Below are positions 1-8,422 of a stretch of 64,000 bases of DNA, piece after piece. The stretch comes from Bacteroidales bacterium. GTDB taxonomy: Bacteria; Bacteroidota; Bacteroidia; Bacteroidales; P3. Location of the stretch: assembly GCA_017960475.1 (NCBI GenBank), contig JAGCZH010000013.1:1-64000 (forward strand), in the 5' to 3' direction. The notes beneath the pieces are model-generated. The model was given only the letters and a program-made list of their open reading frames with translations, was not told the DNA's origin and did no database searches. The stretch's first letter is position 1. Each line of letters begins with the position of its first letter. The translations under genes were made by a program, and so were the position numbers.

Positions 1-14
1 GCAGCATATGCTGC
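1..14. repeat. 14-bp perfect palindrome at the window edge
   Basis: GCAGCATATGCTGC reads the same on both strands. It lies about 50 bases beyond the stop of the minus-strand coiled-coil gene and is not followed by a T-run, so I do not call it a terminator. The window edge hides its context. Confidence 0.4.
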
Positions 15-63
15 GACGCCCCTCTGTCTTATGTCATTTTATAGGGTGCTTGTCAATAGGTCT

Positions 64-1032
64 TTATTCGCTGAACCAATCCTCTTTGACAATGCGGTTA
101 ACAATAGGGTAGTAATCGTAGTCGCCGTATGAGTCTGTTTTGTAAGTCCCTTTTATCTCTACCATAATCTGGGGATATGCTCCGGAATCTTTATCTGTTT
201 CTTTATATAGTTGCTTCATTCTTTTGCCGGTGGCCGAGTTTTTTTGCACATATAGAACCCCAGCATTGCCGCTGACTGTGTAATAGCTGTTTCCCAGCAA
301 GTCATCATCATCTACGCTGGTTATAGTAATACGGAATGTGGTTGGTTGTGTCATCTTTTTGTTGAGATAATCAGACATTTTTATCTCATTATAGCCCTTA
401 TTGGCGATCCAGTCGCATTTGTATCCTTCACTTGTTTTGACAATGTAGAAATCTTGCAAAATGTTCATTTTACCCCAAGCGAATAAGCCTATAACACGAA
501 ATTTGTCTCCGACTTTGTAATTGCTTCCGGGAATTTTAAGGTTCTCCTTTTTTATCTCATATTTTAAGTCGGATTTAGTGAATTTTTCCGGGATGTATTT
601 ATTGCACACCTCGGGTTTATACACCATTGTAAGAAGTTCTTCCCTGCTCTTGGCATTGGCATATCGCTGGATGAATTGCACAATGGAGTCCTCTTCGGTC
701 ACGGGGTTGGTTATGATGTAGTCGGGTTGTTTTGCTGCTTTCTCTTTCGCTTCGGCGAGTTCTTTTTGTAGTTGTTTGATTGTTGCCAATTGGCTTTCGC
801 TCGTCTCCTTCTCTTTTATCAGTTCGTTCTCCAGTTTGAGGTTTTTATCTCTCAATATGTTGATGTTGCTCTCCAGCTGTGAGTTTTTGTCACTCAGTTC
901 CACTATTGTCTTCTCCAATTCCTGGATCTTGGCATCCTTCTGGACTATCATCTCGTGGAGTTCTTTTTTGCTCTGTGCGAATCCTGCGACAGCGAGGAAG
1001 AGCATAGTCATGAAAATAACCGAATGTTTCAT
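64..1032 (-). CDS. secreted coiled-coil protein of unknown function
   Basis: 322 residues. Residues 1-20 form a signal peptide ending in GFAQ, so the protein is exported. Residues about 24-105 are rich in L, E and K in a heptad-like pattern and should form a long coiled coil. Residues about 110-322 look globular, with many aromatic and charged residues and no motif I recognise. It is the last gene after rimO on the minus strand, with an 83-base gap, and could be co-transcribed with ftsY-rimO. The ATG at 1032 directly precedes the signal peptide, so the start is well supported. The function is unknown; an envelope role is only inferred. Confidence 0.75.
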   Translation of the reverse strand: MKHSVIFMTMLFLAVAGFAQSKKELHEMIVQKDAKIQELEKTIVELSDKNSQLESNINILRDKNLKLENELIKEKETSESQLATIKQLQKELAEAKEKAAKQPDYIITNPVTEEDSIVQFIQRYANAKSREELLTMVYKPEVCNKYIPEKFTKSDLKYEIKKENLKIPGSNYKVGDKFRVIGLFAWGKMNILQDFYIVKTSEGYKCDWIANKGYNEIKMSDYLNKKMTQPTTFRITITSVDDDDLLGNSYYTVSGNAGVLYVQKNSATGKRMKQLYKETDKDSGAYPQIMVEIKGTYKTDSYGDYDYYPIVNRIVKEDWFSE

Positions 1033-1115
1033 TATGGATTAGGATTTTATAGATTATTTTTTATAGTTAGAAGAGTCTGGTGTTTCAGTTTGAGGATAGT
1101 CGCATTGTCAGATAA

Positions 1116-2405
1116 TTATTCCATGTATTCTGCCATGAGGTCGTGTTCCATGGCGTCGACAATTCGGACAGTGTAGAAGTTGCCGCGACACATAGGGGCT
1201 TTGGCGGGGACTAGGACTTCGTTGTCAACGTCGGGTGAGTCGTACTCGCTGCGGCATATCCAGTAGTCGCCTTCACATCTGTCGACAAGTACACGTAGCT
1301 CTTTGCCTACAAAAGCCTCGTTGTTTTCGAGGGCAATCTGTTCCTGTATTGTCATAAGCTCGTCGACACGGCGTTGTTTTTCTTCTTCGCTCACGGTGTC
1401 GGCAAGGGCGAAGGCGGCGGTGCCTTCCTCTGGCGAGTAGGCGAAGACGCCCATGCGGCTGAAACGGGCTTTTCGCACAAACTCTTTCAGTTCCTCGAAT
1501 TCCTCTTCTGTCTCGCCGGGGTAGCCTACAATAAGAGTGGTCCGGATGGCGACATTGGGTATGTCGCGTCTGAAATGGTCAAAAAGGTCCAGAGTGCCTT
1601 CGCGGTCTATTCCGCGTTGCATGGATGCCAAAATGCGGCTGTTGATATGTTGGAGCGGTATGTCGATATATTTGCAGATATTGTCGTGCTTGGCAATAGC
1701 CTCGATGGCGTCGGCAGGGAAAGAGGCAGGGTAGGTGTAGTGTAGCCTTATCCATTCCGCACCGCTTTCTTCCGCAAGGCGGTTGAGAAGTGTGCCAAGC
1801 CTGCGCTCGCCGTAGATGTCCAGACCATAGTATGTGGTGTCCTGAGCTATCACAATCAGTTCTTTGACGCCGTTGGAGACCATGTCTTTTGCTTCGGCGA
1901 TGATGTCGTCAATAGGACGGGACACATGTTTACCTCGGATTAGAGGTATGGCGCAATAGGAGCAGCTGCGGTTGCAGCCCTCGCTGATTTTCAGGTAGGC
2001 ATAGTGCTTGGGGGTGCTTTGCATGCGCTCTGATTCCAGAGTGTCGTGATATTCAGCCTCGAGCGAGCGAACCAATTCGCCCCATTGGTGTACGCCGTAG
2101 AATGCGTCTATCTCGGGCAGCTCATCTTGCAGTTCCTTGCGATAGCGTTCTATGAGACAGCCTATGGCAATGAGTTTGTGGGTTTTTCGGCTGCGTCGTT
2201 TAATCTCGATTTGTTCCAGGAGGGTGTTCACAGATTCCTCTTTGGCGTCGCCTATGAAACCACATGTGTTGACAATAACGATGTCGCAGTCGTTGCGGCT
2301 GCGGTCAAAGAATAGTTGGAACCCGGCTTTCTTCAGGTGCCCTGCGACATGCTCAGAATCGGCGATGTTTTTGGAGCATCCAAGAGTGATGATATTGATT
2401 TTCAA
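1116..2405 (-). CDS. rimO: ribosomal protein uS12 methylthiotransferase RimO
   Basis: 429 residues, normal family length. RimO is a radical-SAM enzyme that adds a methylthio group to a conserved aspartate of ribosomal protein uS12. The N-terminal MTTase domain carries three cysteines for the auxiliary iron-sulfur cluster (C10, C48, C83). The radical-SAM motif CxxxCxxC is C144, C148, C151. Residues about 365-429 form a TRAM domain. The opening ITLGCSKN and the motif EGCNRSCSYCAIP favour RimO over the tRNA enzyme MiaB. It lies 18 bases after ftsY on the same strand, so the two are probably one transcript. Confidence 0.95.
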   Translation of the reverse strand: MKINIITLGCSKNIADSEHVAGHLKKAGFQLFFDRSRNDCDIVIVNTCGFIGDAKEESVNTLLEQIEIKRRSRKTHKLIAIGCLIERYRKELQDELPEIDAFYGVHQWGELVRSLEAEYHDTLESERMQSTPKHYAYLKISEGCNRSCSYCAIPLIRGKHVSRPIDDIIAEAKDMVSNGVKELIVIAQDTTYYGLDIYGERRLGTLLNRLAEESGAEWIRLHYTYPASFPADAIEAIAKHDNICKYIDIPLQHINSRILASMQRGIDREGTLDLFDHFRRDIPNVAIRTTLIVGYPGETEEEFEELKEFVRKARFSRMGVFAYSPEEGTAAFALADTVSEEEKQRRVDELMTIQEQIALENNEAFVGKELRVLVDRCEGDYWICRSEYDSPDVDNEVLVPAKAPMCRGNFYTVRIVDAMEHDLMAEYME

Positions 2406-2423
2406 GGTCAGTGATTATCAGGG

Positions 2424-3377
2424 TCAGTTTTCAAACAGAGAGTCGACAAATTCTGTTGCGTTGAAGACCTGGAGGTCGGTCATTTGTTCACCGAGGCCTA
2501 TATAACGTACAGGTATTTTGAATTGGTCGCTAATGCCGACAATTACGCCACCTTTGGCGGTGCCATCGAGTTTGGTGAGAGCCAAAGCGTTGACTTCGGT
2601 GGCTGCGGTGAATTGGCGGGCCTGCTCGATGGCGTTCTGACCCGTGGAGGCGTCGAGAACGAGGAGTACCTCGTGAGGTGCGTCGGGCACCAGTTTCTGC
2701 ATGACTTTTTTGATTTTAGTCAGTTCATTCATCAGTCCCACCTTGTTGTGGAGACGGCCAGCGGTGTCGATAAGGACTACGTCGGTATCTTTGGACAGGG
2801 CTGATTGGAGAGTGTCGTAGGCCACCGAAGCAGGGTCTGCGTTCATGCCTTGCGACACGATGGGGACCCCCACTCGTTCAGACCATATTGTCAGCTGGTC
2901 TACAGCCGCTGCGCGGAAGGTGTCGGAGGCTCCTAGAAGCACATTTTTGCCGGCTTTTTTGAATTGGTATGCCAGTTTACCTATCGTTGTGGTTTTGCCC
3001 ACACCATTTACACCGACAACGAGGATGACGTAAGGCTTTTTGGTCAGCGGAGCGTCAAAGTCGGCAAATTCATTGTCGTGGTGTTGGTTGAGAAGCTCGG
3101 CGATTTCCGATTTCAAAATGCTGTTGAGTTCGGAGATGCCAATATATTTGTCACGTTTTACCCGTTGCTGAATGTTCTCGATGATTTTCAGCGTGGTATC
3201 CACGCCTACATCCGACATTATGAGAGTCTCCTCGAGGCTGTCAAGCACCTCGTCGTCAACAGTCGATTTGCCGATTATCGATTTTGAAAGTCTGGAGAAA
3301 AAACTTGTTTTGGTTTTCTCCAGCCCCTTGTTGAGGGTTTCTTTCTTTTCTTTGCTAAAAAATGAAAACAATCCCAT
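2424..3377 (-). CDS. ftsY: signal recognition particle receptor FtsY
   Basis: 317 residues from the preferred start. FtsY is the SRP receptor GTPase that docks ribosome-nascent chain complexes at the inner membrane. The four-helix N domain is followed by the G domain with GVNGVGKTT (G1, residues about 122-130), DTFRAAAVDQL, DTAGRLHNK and TKLDGTAKGG. An upstream ATG at 3407 would add ten residues, but a TAnnTTTG core at 3413-3420 would put transcription start at about that ATG. The ATG at 3377, giving MGLFSFFSK, is therefore the better start. It lacks the long acidic A domain of E. coli FtsY, as is common outside Proteobacteria. Confidence 0.95.
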   Translation of the reverse strand: MGLFSFFSKEKKETLNKGLEKTKTSFFSRLSKSIIGKSTVDDEVLDSLEETLIMSDVGVDTTLKIIENIQQRVKRDKYIGISELNSILKSEIAELLNQHHDNEFADFDAPLTKKPYVILVVGVNGVGKTTTIGKLAYQFKKAGKNVLLGASDTFRAAAVDQLTIWSERVGVPIVSQGMNADPASVAYDTLQSALSKDTDVVLIDTAGRLHNKVGLMNELTKIKKVMQKLVPDAPHEVLLVLDASTGQNAIEQARQFTAATEVNALALTKLDGTAKGGVIVGISDQFKIPVRYIGLGEQMTDLQVFNATEFVDSLFEN

Positions 3378-3412
3378 CGCTAGAGTTGAAAAATGTTTAG
3401 TGTTCAAAATTG

Positions 3413-3420
3413 CAAAGATA
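3413..3420 (-). promoter_or_regulatory. promoter -7 element for ftsY-rimO
   Basis: On the minus strand the sequence is TATCTTTG, matching the Bacteroidota -7 consensus TAnnTTTG. It lies 36 bases before the preferred ftsY ATG. No clear TTTG -33 element is at the usual distance. Confidence 0.55.
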
Positions 3421-3736
3421 ATATTTTTTTTAAAAACTGATTTATAGTTAGTTTGTTATTTTTTTGCTCCAAAAGAATGATAATAATGTAAAATATTGAT
3501 GTCGTGCACATTAGATAAAATATATAATTTTTTAAATGTTTGCAATTGAAGGAGGTGGCAAGAGAAAAAGGAAGACTTTTTATATATTGTTCCTTAAAAA
3601 AATAATATTATTGCGAAAAAAATCATAATTTTGAATTCCTCAATGCGGATATTTCAATAGCGCTTTTTTTATGTATTTTATTGAATTGTTTTGCGTTGAA
3701 GATTATTTATTGTCGATTATTATGCTATAATAAATT
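3421..3736. other. AT-rich divergent intergenic region
   Basis: About 316 bases between the ftsY promoter and the metallo-beta-lactamase gene. It is very AT-rich, with poly-A and poly-T tracts. It should hold the promoters of both flanking genes: the ftsY core lies at its edge and a TAATTTTG core for the plus strand is at 3626-3633. I see no small gene, tRNA or structured RNA in it. Confidence 0.5.
3626..3633 (+). promoter_or_regulatory. possible -7 element for the metallo-beta-lactamase gene
   Basis: TAATTTTG matches TAnnTTTG and lies about 100 bases before the start codon. There is no good -33 TTTG, and such matches are expected by chance in AT-rich DNA. Confidence 0.3.
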
Positions 3737-5137
3737 ATGAAATTACAGTTTTTAGGTGCCGCAAAAGAGGTGACAGGCAGCAAACATCTCATCACGACAA
3801 AGAAAGGCTTAAAGATTTTGCTCGATTGTGGTATGTATCAAGGAAAAGGCCTTGAGACCGATGCGATGAACCGCGATCTTGGTTTTGACCCTAAAGAGAT
3901 AGACTATCTCATTCTGTCGCATGCCCATATTGACCATTCAGGACTGATACCATACATCTATAAATTGGGTTTCAACGGAGTGATTGTATGCACGCCTGCC
4001 ACTCGTGACTTGTGTTCCATCATGCTTGCCGATGCTGGTCGCATACAAGAGTCGGATACTCAGACTTTCAACAAGAAGCGTCAGAAACAGGGTCTGGAAC
4101 CTGTCGAGCCTATATACACAGAAGATGATGCCCGCGCTTGTATGGGGAGTTTCATCAGTGTGCCGTATCATAAGAAGTTTAATATAGAAGGCGAGGTCAC
4201 TGTCGAGTTTTTCGATGCGGGTCATATCCTTGGCAGCGCTTTTGTGTATTTAGAGATACATGAGGGCCGTCGCATCATAAAACTCGGTTTCTCGGGTGAT
4301 GTGGGACGCTACAGCAAGCATATACTCAAAGACCCCGAGCCATTCCCGCAGGTGGATTACCTCATGCTGGAGTCGACATATGGCGACAGGCTGCACACTA
4401 CTCTCGACAATGCTGAGCAAGAACTTCTTATGGCAGTCTTGGATACCTGCACAAAGAAGAGGGGCAAACTAATAATTCCATCATTCGCCATTGGCCGTGC
4501 TCAGGAGATCATCTACGCCCTTGACAGACTGCGTGCCAAGAAGCTTTTGCCCGACATCGATGTTTTTGTCGACAGCCCCCTCAGCGTCAATGCCACCGAC
4601 ATTATGCGTCTACACACAGAATGCTTCAACGACGACATCGTCAACTATATGAAGGATAATCCCGACCCCTTTGGTTTCGACAGGTTGCAGTATATACAGT
4701 CGGTCGAGGCCTCCAAGGCGTTGAATGTGCGCAACAAAACCTGTATCATAATCTCCGCCTCGGGCATGATGGAGGCAGGACGAGTGAAGCACCACCTTGC
4801 CAACAATATCGACAATCCCCGCACCACGGTGCTTTGCGTAGGTTATTGTGAGCCTTCCACATTGGGAGCCAAGATTATGCGGGGCGACAAGCACGTCTCC
4901 ATCTTCGGTCGCACCTACGAAGTTCGTGCCGACTTACGTCGCATAGAATCCCTCTCGGGTCACGGCGACTATGAGGAGCTTATCCGCTACATCTCGTGTC
5001 AGGAGAAGCGCCGTCTGAAGAAGATATTCCTTGTCCACGGAGAGGCCGAAACGCAAGAGCATTTCAAGGAGACCCTTAACAAACGCGGCTTTAAGCGAGT
5101 AGAAGTCGCCGACTTCCGTCAGGAAGTAGAAATATAA
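3737..5137 (+). CDS. beta-CASP metallo-beta-lactamase, putative RNA exo/endonuclease
   Basis: 466 residues. The metal-binding motif HAHIDH is at residues 62-67, inside an N-terminal metallo-beta-lactamase fold. The middle of the protein is a beta-CASP domain, and the C-terminal part holds the family's SGHGDYEEL and LVHGE motifs. This architecture is that of CPSF73/YSH1-like RNA-processing nucleases, so the substrate is probably RNA in the cytoplasm. The last codons (QEVEI) have the same sequence and reading phase as the 12-bp repeat that follows the stop codon. The next gene starts 42 bases downstream inside that repeat. Confidence 0.88.
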   Translation: MKLQFLGAAKEVTGSKHLITTKKGLKILLDCGMYQGKGLETDAMNRDLGFDPKEIDYLILSHAHIDHSGLIPYIYKLGFNGVIVCTPATRDLCSIMLADAGRIQESDTQTFNKKRQKQGLEPVEPIYTEDDARACMGSFISVPYHKKFNIEGEVTVEFFDAGHILGSAFVYLEIHEGRRIIKLGFSGDVGRYSKHILKDPEPFPQVDYLMLESTYGDRLHTTLDNAEQELLMAVLDTCTKKRGKLIIPSFAIGRAQEIIYALDRLRAKKLLPDIDVFVDSPLSVNATDIMRLHTECFNDDIVNYMKDNPDPFGFDRLQYIQSVEASKALNVRNKTCIIISASGMMEAGRVKHHLANNIDNPRTTVLCVGYCEPSTLGAKIMRGDKHVSIFGRTYEVRADLRRIESLSGHGDYEELIRYISCQEKRRLKKIFLVHGEAETQEHFKETLNKRGFKRVEVADFRQEVEI

Positions 5138-5193
5138 GTATAAATGGAAGTAAAATAGGAAGTTAAACAGGAAGTAAAAATGGAAGTTAAAGG
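5120..5193 (+). repeat. 12-bp tandem repeat, left arm of the four-helix-bundle cassette
   Basis: GGAAGT words start at 5122, 5146, 5158, 5170 and 5182, with spacings of 24, 12, 12 and 12. The unit is roughly GGAAGTnAAAnn. Because 12 is a multiple of three the frame is preserved. The array reads QEVE at the end of the upstream protein, then stop codons and MEVK/EVK/QEVK words, then MEVK as the first residues of the four-helix-bundle protein. The repeat thus contains both the stop region of one gene and the start codon of the next. Confidence 0.85.
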
Positions 5194-5578
5194 GGACGAT
5201 AGATATAGTCGTAGTTTTAAGAACTTGGATTGCTGGCAGAAAGCACACGAGTTTGTTGTTTCTGTTTATAAAGTGACTAATATGTTCCCCGATGACGAAA
5301 GGTATGGTTTGACGTCGCAATTCCGTCGCGCTGCAGTATCGATAGCTGCCAATATTTGTGAAGGATATCGCAAATTGAGCCGTACAGATAAACTTCGTTT
5401 TATGAATATTGCTCAGGGCTCATTGGAAGAATGTAGATATTATATAATCTTGTCTCGTGATTTAAATTACATTGATCAAAATAAATATGAGGATTTGGAA
5501 TATCTTATTAATGGAACCAGTTGGAAACTCAATGGCTATGCCGAAGCAATAAGTCAAAACAAGGGTGTCACAGACTAA
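5180..5578 (+). CDS. four helix bundle protein (23S rRNA IVS / S23 family)
   Basis: 132 residues. The sequence follows the family pattern: FKNLDCWQKAHEFV near residue 14, LTSQFRRAAVSIAANICEGY in the middle, a short GSLEE helix turn, then SRDL, predicting four antiparallel helices. Family members are encoded by intervening sequences in 23S rRNA genes, and a relative (Avd) works with diversity-generating retroelements. Stand-alone copies have no established role. No reverse transcriptase or rRNA is nearby. The ATG and the first four codons belong to a 12-bp tandem repeat, and an opposed array follows the stop codon, so the gene sits between two complementary arms. Confidence 0.85.
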   Translation: MEVKGDDRYSRSFKNLDCWQKAHEFVVSVYKVTNMFPDDERYGLTSQFRRAAVSIAANICEGYRKLSRTDKLRFMNIAQGSLEECRYYIILSRDLNYIDQNKYEDLEYLINGTSWKLNGYAEAISQNKGVTD

Positions 5579-5588
5579 TAATCATTTG

Positions 5589-5640
5589 TCCATTTTAACT
5601 CCCAATTTAACTCCAACGTTAACTCCCTTTTAAATTCAAA
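5589..5640 (+). repeat. 12-bp tandem repeat, right (opposed) arm of the four-helix-bundle cassette
   Basis: TTAACTCC words start at 5595, 5607 and 5619, exactly 12 bases apart. On the opposite strand they read GGAGTTAA, the complement-facing version of the GGAAGTTAA words at 5146-5190. The two arms could pair in RNA and enclose the four-helix-bundle gene. Confidence 0.8.
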
Positions 5641-5654
5641 AAAAAGTAAAAAAA

Positions 5655-7334
5655 ATGATAACCTTCATTATCTCTATCGTTCTGCTTTTGCTTGGATATT
5701 TCCTTTATTCCAAGTTAATCGAGCGCCTTATCGGTGTTGATCCGTCAAGAACAACTCCGGCTGTAGCCCATCCCGACGGTGTTGACTATGTGCCTATGAA
5801 ACCATGGCGTATTTTCCTCATCCAGTTTCTGAACATCGCCGGTGTCGGTCCTATTATCGGTGCCGTCATGGGTGCGCAGTTCGGTACGGCGTCGTTCCTG
5901 TGGATAGTCTTTGGCTGCATATTTGCCGGTGCTGTCCACGATTTCATTGCCGGGTTTATCTCAATCCGTGAGGATGGTGCCTCGCTGCCTGAGATTCACG
6001 GCAAATATCTTGGCAATGGGGTGAAGCAGTTTATGCGCGGTTTTACAGTGCTGCTTATGATACTTGTCGGTGCTGTCTTTGTCAACACCCCTGCCACGTT
6101 GATTGATTCCAATTTCAGCGGCAAGCTCTCGAGCAAGTTGCATGACCAGGGAGTAACTATTAACGAAACAGGTAATGCACGTCGGGGAGGAGAAAATGTC
6201 GTCGTTGTCATGAACGGGGAAAGCTTGACGCCCGACCAACTCAAGGACTCGGCGCAGCATGTTTATGCGCGAGATGTTGACAATATCGTTATCGACGAGG
6301 AATGCGATGCTGAAAATGTTGTCGCCAAAGTCACCACCTCGCCAAAGAAGAACTTCAACATCTTCCTATGGGTTATTATAATCTTCGCATATTATCTCAT
6401 TGCCACGCTGCTGCCTATCGACAAACTGATAGGCAAGATTTATCCGGTGTTTGGTTTTCTGCTGCTTGGTATGGCTGTCGCCATTTTGGTAGCGTTCATC
6501 GTTTATCAGGTTCCTATTCCTGAAGTGTGGGAACGTCTCGACAACCAGCATCCTGCTGCTGCCACCAACCCGATATTCCCGATGATGTTTATCTCCATAG
6601 CCTGTGGCGCCATCAGCGGATTCCATGCCACTCAGTCGCCACTTATGGCGCGCTGCATGGTCAACGAGAAGCAGGCCCGCCCCATCTTCTATGGTGCTAT
6701 GATTACCGAGGGCGTGGTTGCTCTTATCTGGGCTGCCGCAGCCACCTATTTCTTCCACGACAAGGCAGACCTCTGCATGGGCAAGAGTGGTAACGACATG
6801 ATAGGTGTGATTGTCAATGAATGGTTCCCAAAAATCATCGCTGTGATATGCATTCTCGGTGTCATCAGTGCTGCTGTCACCAGTGGCGACACAGCGCTGC
6901 GGTCGGCTCGTCTGATTGTGGCCGACTTCATGCATGTGGATCAGAAACCTGTAGGCAAACGACTTCTTGTCGCTCTGCCCGTATTCCTACTTGCTGCTGG
7001 TCTGTTGGTCTTCTCGTTGCTCGATGCTGGTGGTTTCCAGGTGATATGGCGTTACTTCTCGTGGGCTAATCAGGTGCTCGCCATGGTCACTCTGTGGTCT
7101 GTGACCGTGTTCATCGCACAGCTCAAGAAGGGTGGTTGGTATTGGATTACCCTTGTGCCGGCTCTGTTTATGACAATGGTTACGGTGAGTTTTATTTTCG
7201 TGGCTCAGAAAGAGGGCCTCGGCAACATCATTCCCCACACTTGGGGCTACATAATTTCCGCCGGCGTCACCGTGTTCTTACTCGGACTCTTCATCAGTTG
7301 GAGGTCTAAAAAACAAGCTGAGACAAAAAAATAA
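5655..7334 (+). CDS. cstA: carbon starvation CstA family transporter
   Basis: 559 residues, an integral inner-membrane protein with many hydrophobic segments, starting MITFIISIVLLLLGY. CstA proteins are linked to uptake of peptides or pyruvate under carbon limitation. Conserved CstA features visible here include NIAGVGPIIGAVMGAQFG and GVISAAVTSGDTALRSARL. It is shorter than E. coli CstA (about 700 residues), as usual for the Bacteroidota form. A hydrophilic loop of about 60 residues (around 165-235) separates the first helices from the rest. The substrate cannot be read from sequence. Confidence 0.9.
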   Translation: MITFIISIVLLLLGYFLYSKLIERLIGVDPSRTTPAVAHPDGVDYVPMKPWRIFLIQFLNIAGVGPIIGAVMGAQFGTASFLWIVFGCIFAGAVHDFIAGFISIREDGASLPEIHGKYLGNGVKQFMRGFTVLLMILVGAVFVNTPATLIDSNFSGKLSSKLHDQGVTINETGNARRGGENVVVVMNGESLTPDQLKDSAQHVYARDVDNIVIDEECDAENVVAKVTTSPKKNFNIFLWVIIIFAYYLIATLLPIDKLIGKIYPVFGFLLLGMAVAILVAFIVYQVPIPEVWERLDNQHPAAATNPIFPMMFISIACGAISGFHATQSPLMARCMVNEKQARPIFYGAMITEGVVALIWAAAATYFFHDKADLCMGKSGNDMIGVIVNEWFPKIIAVICILGVISAAVTSGDTALRSARLIVADFMHVDQKPVGKRLLVALPVFLLAAGLLVFSLLDAGGFQVIWRYFSWANQVLAMVTLWSVTVFIAQLKKGGWYWITLVPALFMTMVTVSFIFVAQKEGLGNIIPHTWGYIISAGVTVFLLGLFISWRSKKQAETKK

Positions 7335-7392
7335 ATGTAACACAATAAATAAAGAAGTAGTTAGTTATATATCGAAAAATACTCTGAAAAAA

Positions 7393-8220
7393 ATGAAAAG
7401 AATAATCCTCCTTTCGCTTGCTTTCATAATGGTTGGCAGCGCTTTTGCAGGCAACAAACCACGCAAAAACTCGCGTACCGAAATGGGTATCAACGGCAAT
7501 GCACTTTATGTCATAGAGTATACATATAATATGTATGGCGGCAAAAACGGAGGCCGCCAGCTTGTTTGCATCGACTCCATCACTTTTGACAAACGAGGCA
7601 ACTTCGCTGACAAGATTCGTCGTACCAATGGCGACTATACCTATTTTTCGTACTATTTTGATGTCAATGGCTACGCCCTTGGCTGGAACGAATACAACCG
7701 TGGCGGACAGCTCACAGGCCGCACAGCATATCTTAACGACAAAAACGGCAACCGCATAGCTCGCACCGTTTACATGAAAGAGCGTATGAGCAAAAAGGAG
7801 ACAAGCAAATACGAGAACAACCGCCTTGTCGAAGAGCAGAGTTATGGCGCCAACGGAGAGATGACAGAGCGTCGTGTGTACAAATACGACAACATGGGCA
7901 ACAATACAGAGTTGGAGTTTTACAATCCCGAAGGCGACCTCATGCAGCGTTATCTGTACAAATATGACAACCGCGGCAACCGCATTGAGTGGCGTTTCTA
8001 TGATGCCGACGAGTTTCTTGTCGCATTGACCACCTATTATTATGATGACCACGACAATGTTGTGGAGGTCAGCTCATTCAACTATGATGAGCATCTGAAC
8101 TGGAAGCATAGCTATGTCTATGAATACGACGAGGACGACAACTGGGTGCGTCAGACCATCTACCGCAACAATTCTCCTTATCAGGTCATCGAGCGCGAGA
8201 TAGCTTTCCCTGCCGACTGA
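7393..8220 (+). CDS. secreted YD-repeat (RHS-like) protein
   Basis: 275 residues with a signal peptide (residues 1-20, ending SAFAG). The body has repeats of the form YxYDxxGNxxE, for example YKYDNMGNNTE, YKYDNRGNRIE and YYYDDHDNVVE, at intervals of about 20-25 residues. This resembles the YD/RHS sugar-binding repeat that builds beta-sheet shells. There is no T9SS sorting domain, so the protein probably stays in the periplasm or at the outer membrane. It follows cstA by 58 bases and is closed by a clear terminator. The exact role is unknown. Confidence 0.75.
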   Translation: MKRIILLSLAFIMVGSAFAGNKPRKNSRTEMGINGNALYVIEYTYNMYGGKNGGRQLVCIDSITFDKRGNFADKIRRTNGDYTYFSYYFDVNGYALGWNEYNRGGQLTGRTAYLNDKNGNRIARTVYMKERMSKKETSKYENNRLVEEQSYGANGEMTERRVYKYDNMGNNTELEFYNPEGDLMQRYLYKYDNRGNRIEWRFYDADEFLVALTTYYYDDHDNVVEVSSFNYDEHLNWKHSYVYEYDEDDNWVRQTIYRNNSPYQVIEREIAFPAD

Positions 8221-8246
8221 TAACATAAAGAACATGAATTATATAG

Positions 8247-8279
8247 GGGTGAGTGTTAAATGTCATTCACCCTTTTTTT
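8247..8279 (+). terminator. rho-independent terminator after the YD-repeat gene
   Basis: GGGTGAGTG at 8247-8255 pairs with CATTCACCC at 8264-8272 (one G-U pair) and is followed by seven T residues. It lies 27 bases after the stop codon. Confidence 0.8.
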
Positions 8280-8325
8280 GTAATGCCGTAGGGTTAGTTT
8301 TGCTCTTCAATAATGTTTTTTTATA

Positions 8326-8333
8326 TATCTTTG
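8326..8333 (+). promoter_or_regulatory. promoter for the WG/TPR protein gene
   Basis: TATCTTTG matches the -7 consensus. A TTTG at 8299-8302 could be a -33 element, though the 23-base spacing is slightly long. The start codon is about 90 bases downstream. Confidence 0.55.
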
Positions 8334-8422
8334 CAAATTATTTAGGCAGTACTAAAAAACATAATTGAAAAATATAACTGTTGATTTGGTCGCTACCACT
8401 TGTAACAAAAAACACAATTAGT

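Noticed and set aside
5180..5578. Avd subunit of a diversity-generating retroelement
   Set aside because: No reverse transcriptase, template repeat or variable repeat was found nearby.
7306..8052. A 248-codon minus-strand open frame opposite the YD-repeat gene
   Set aside because: It lies entirely over the cstA end and the YD-repeat gene, has no recognisable motif, and its valine-rich composition is the shadow of the gene's own codon pattern.
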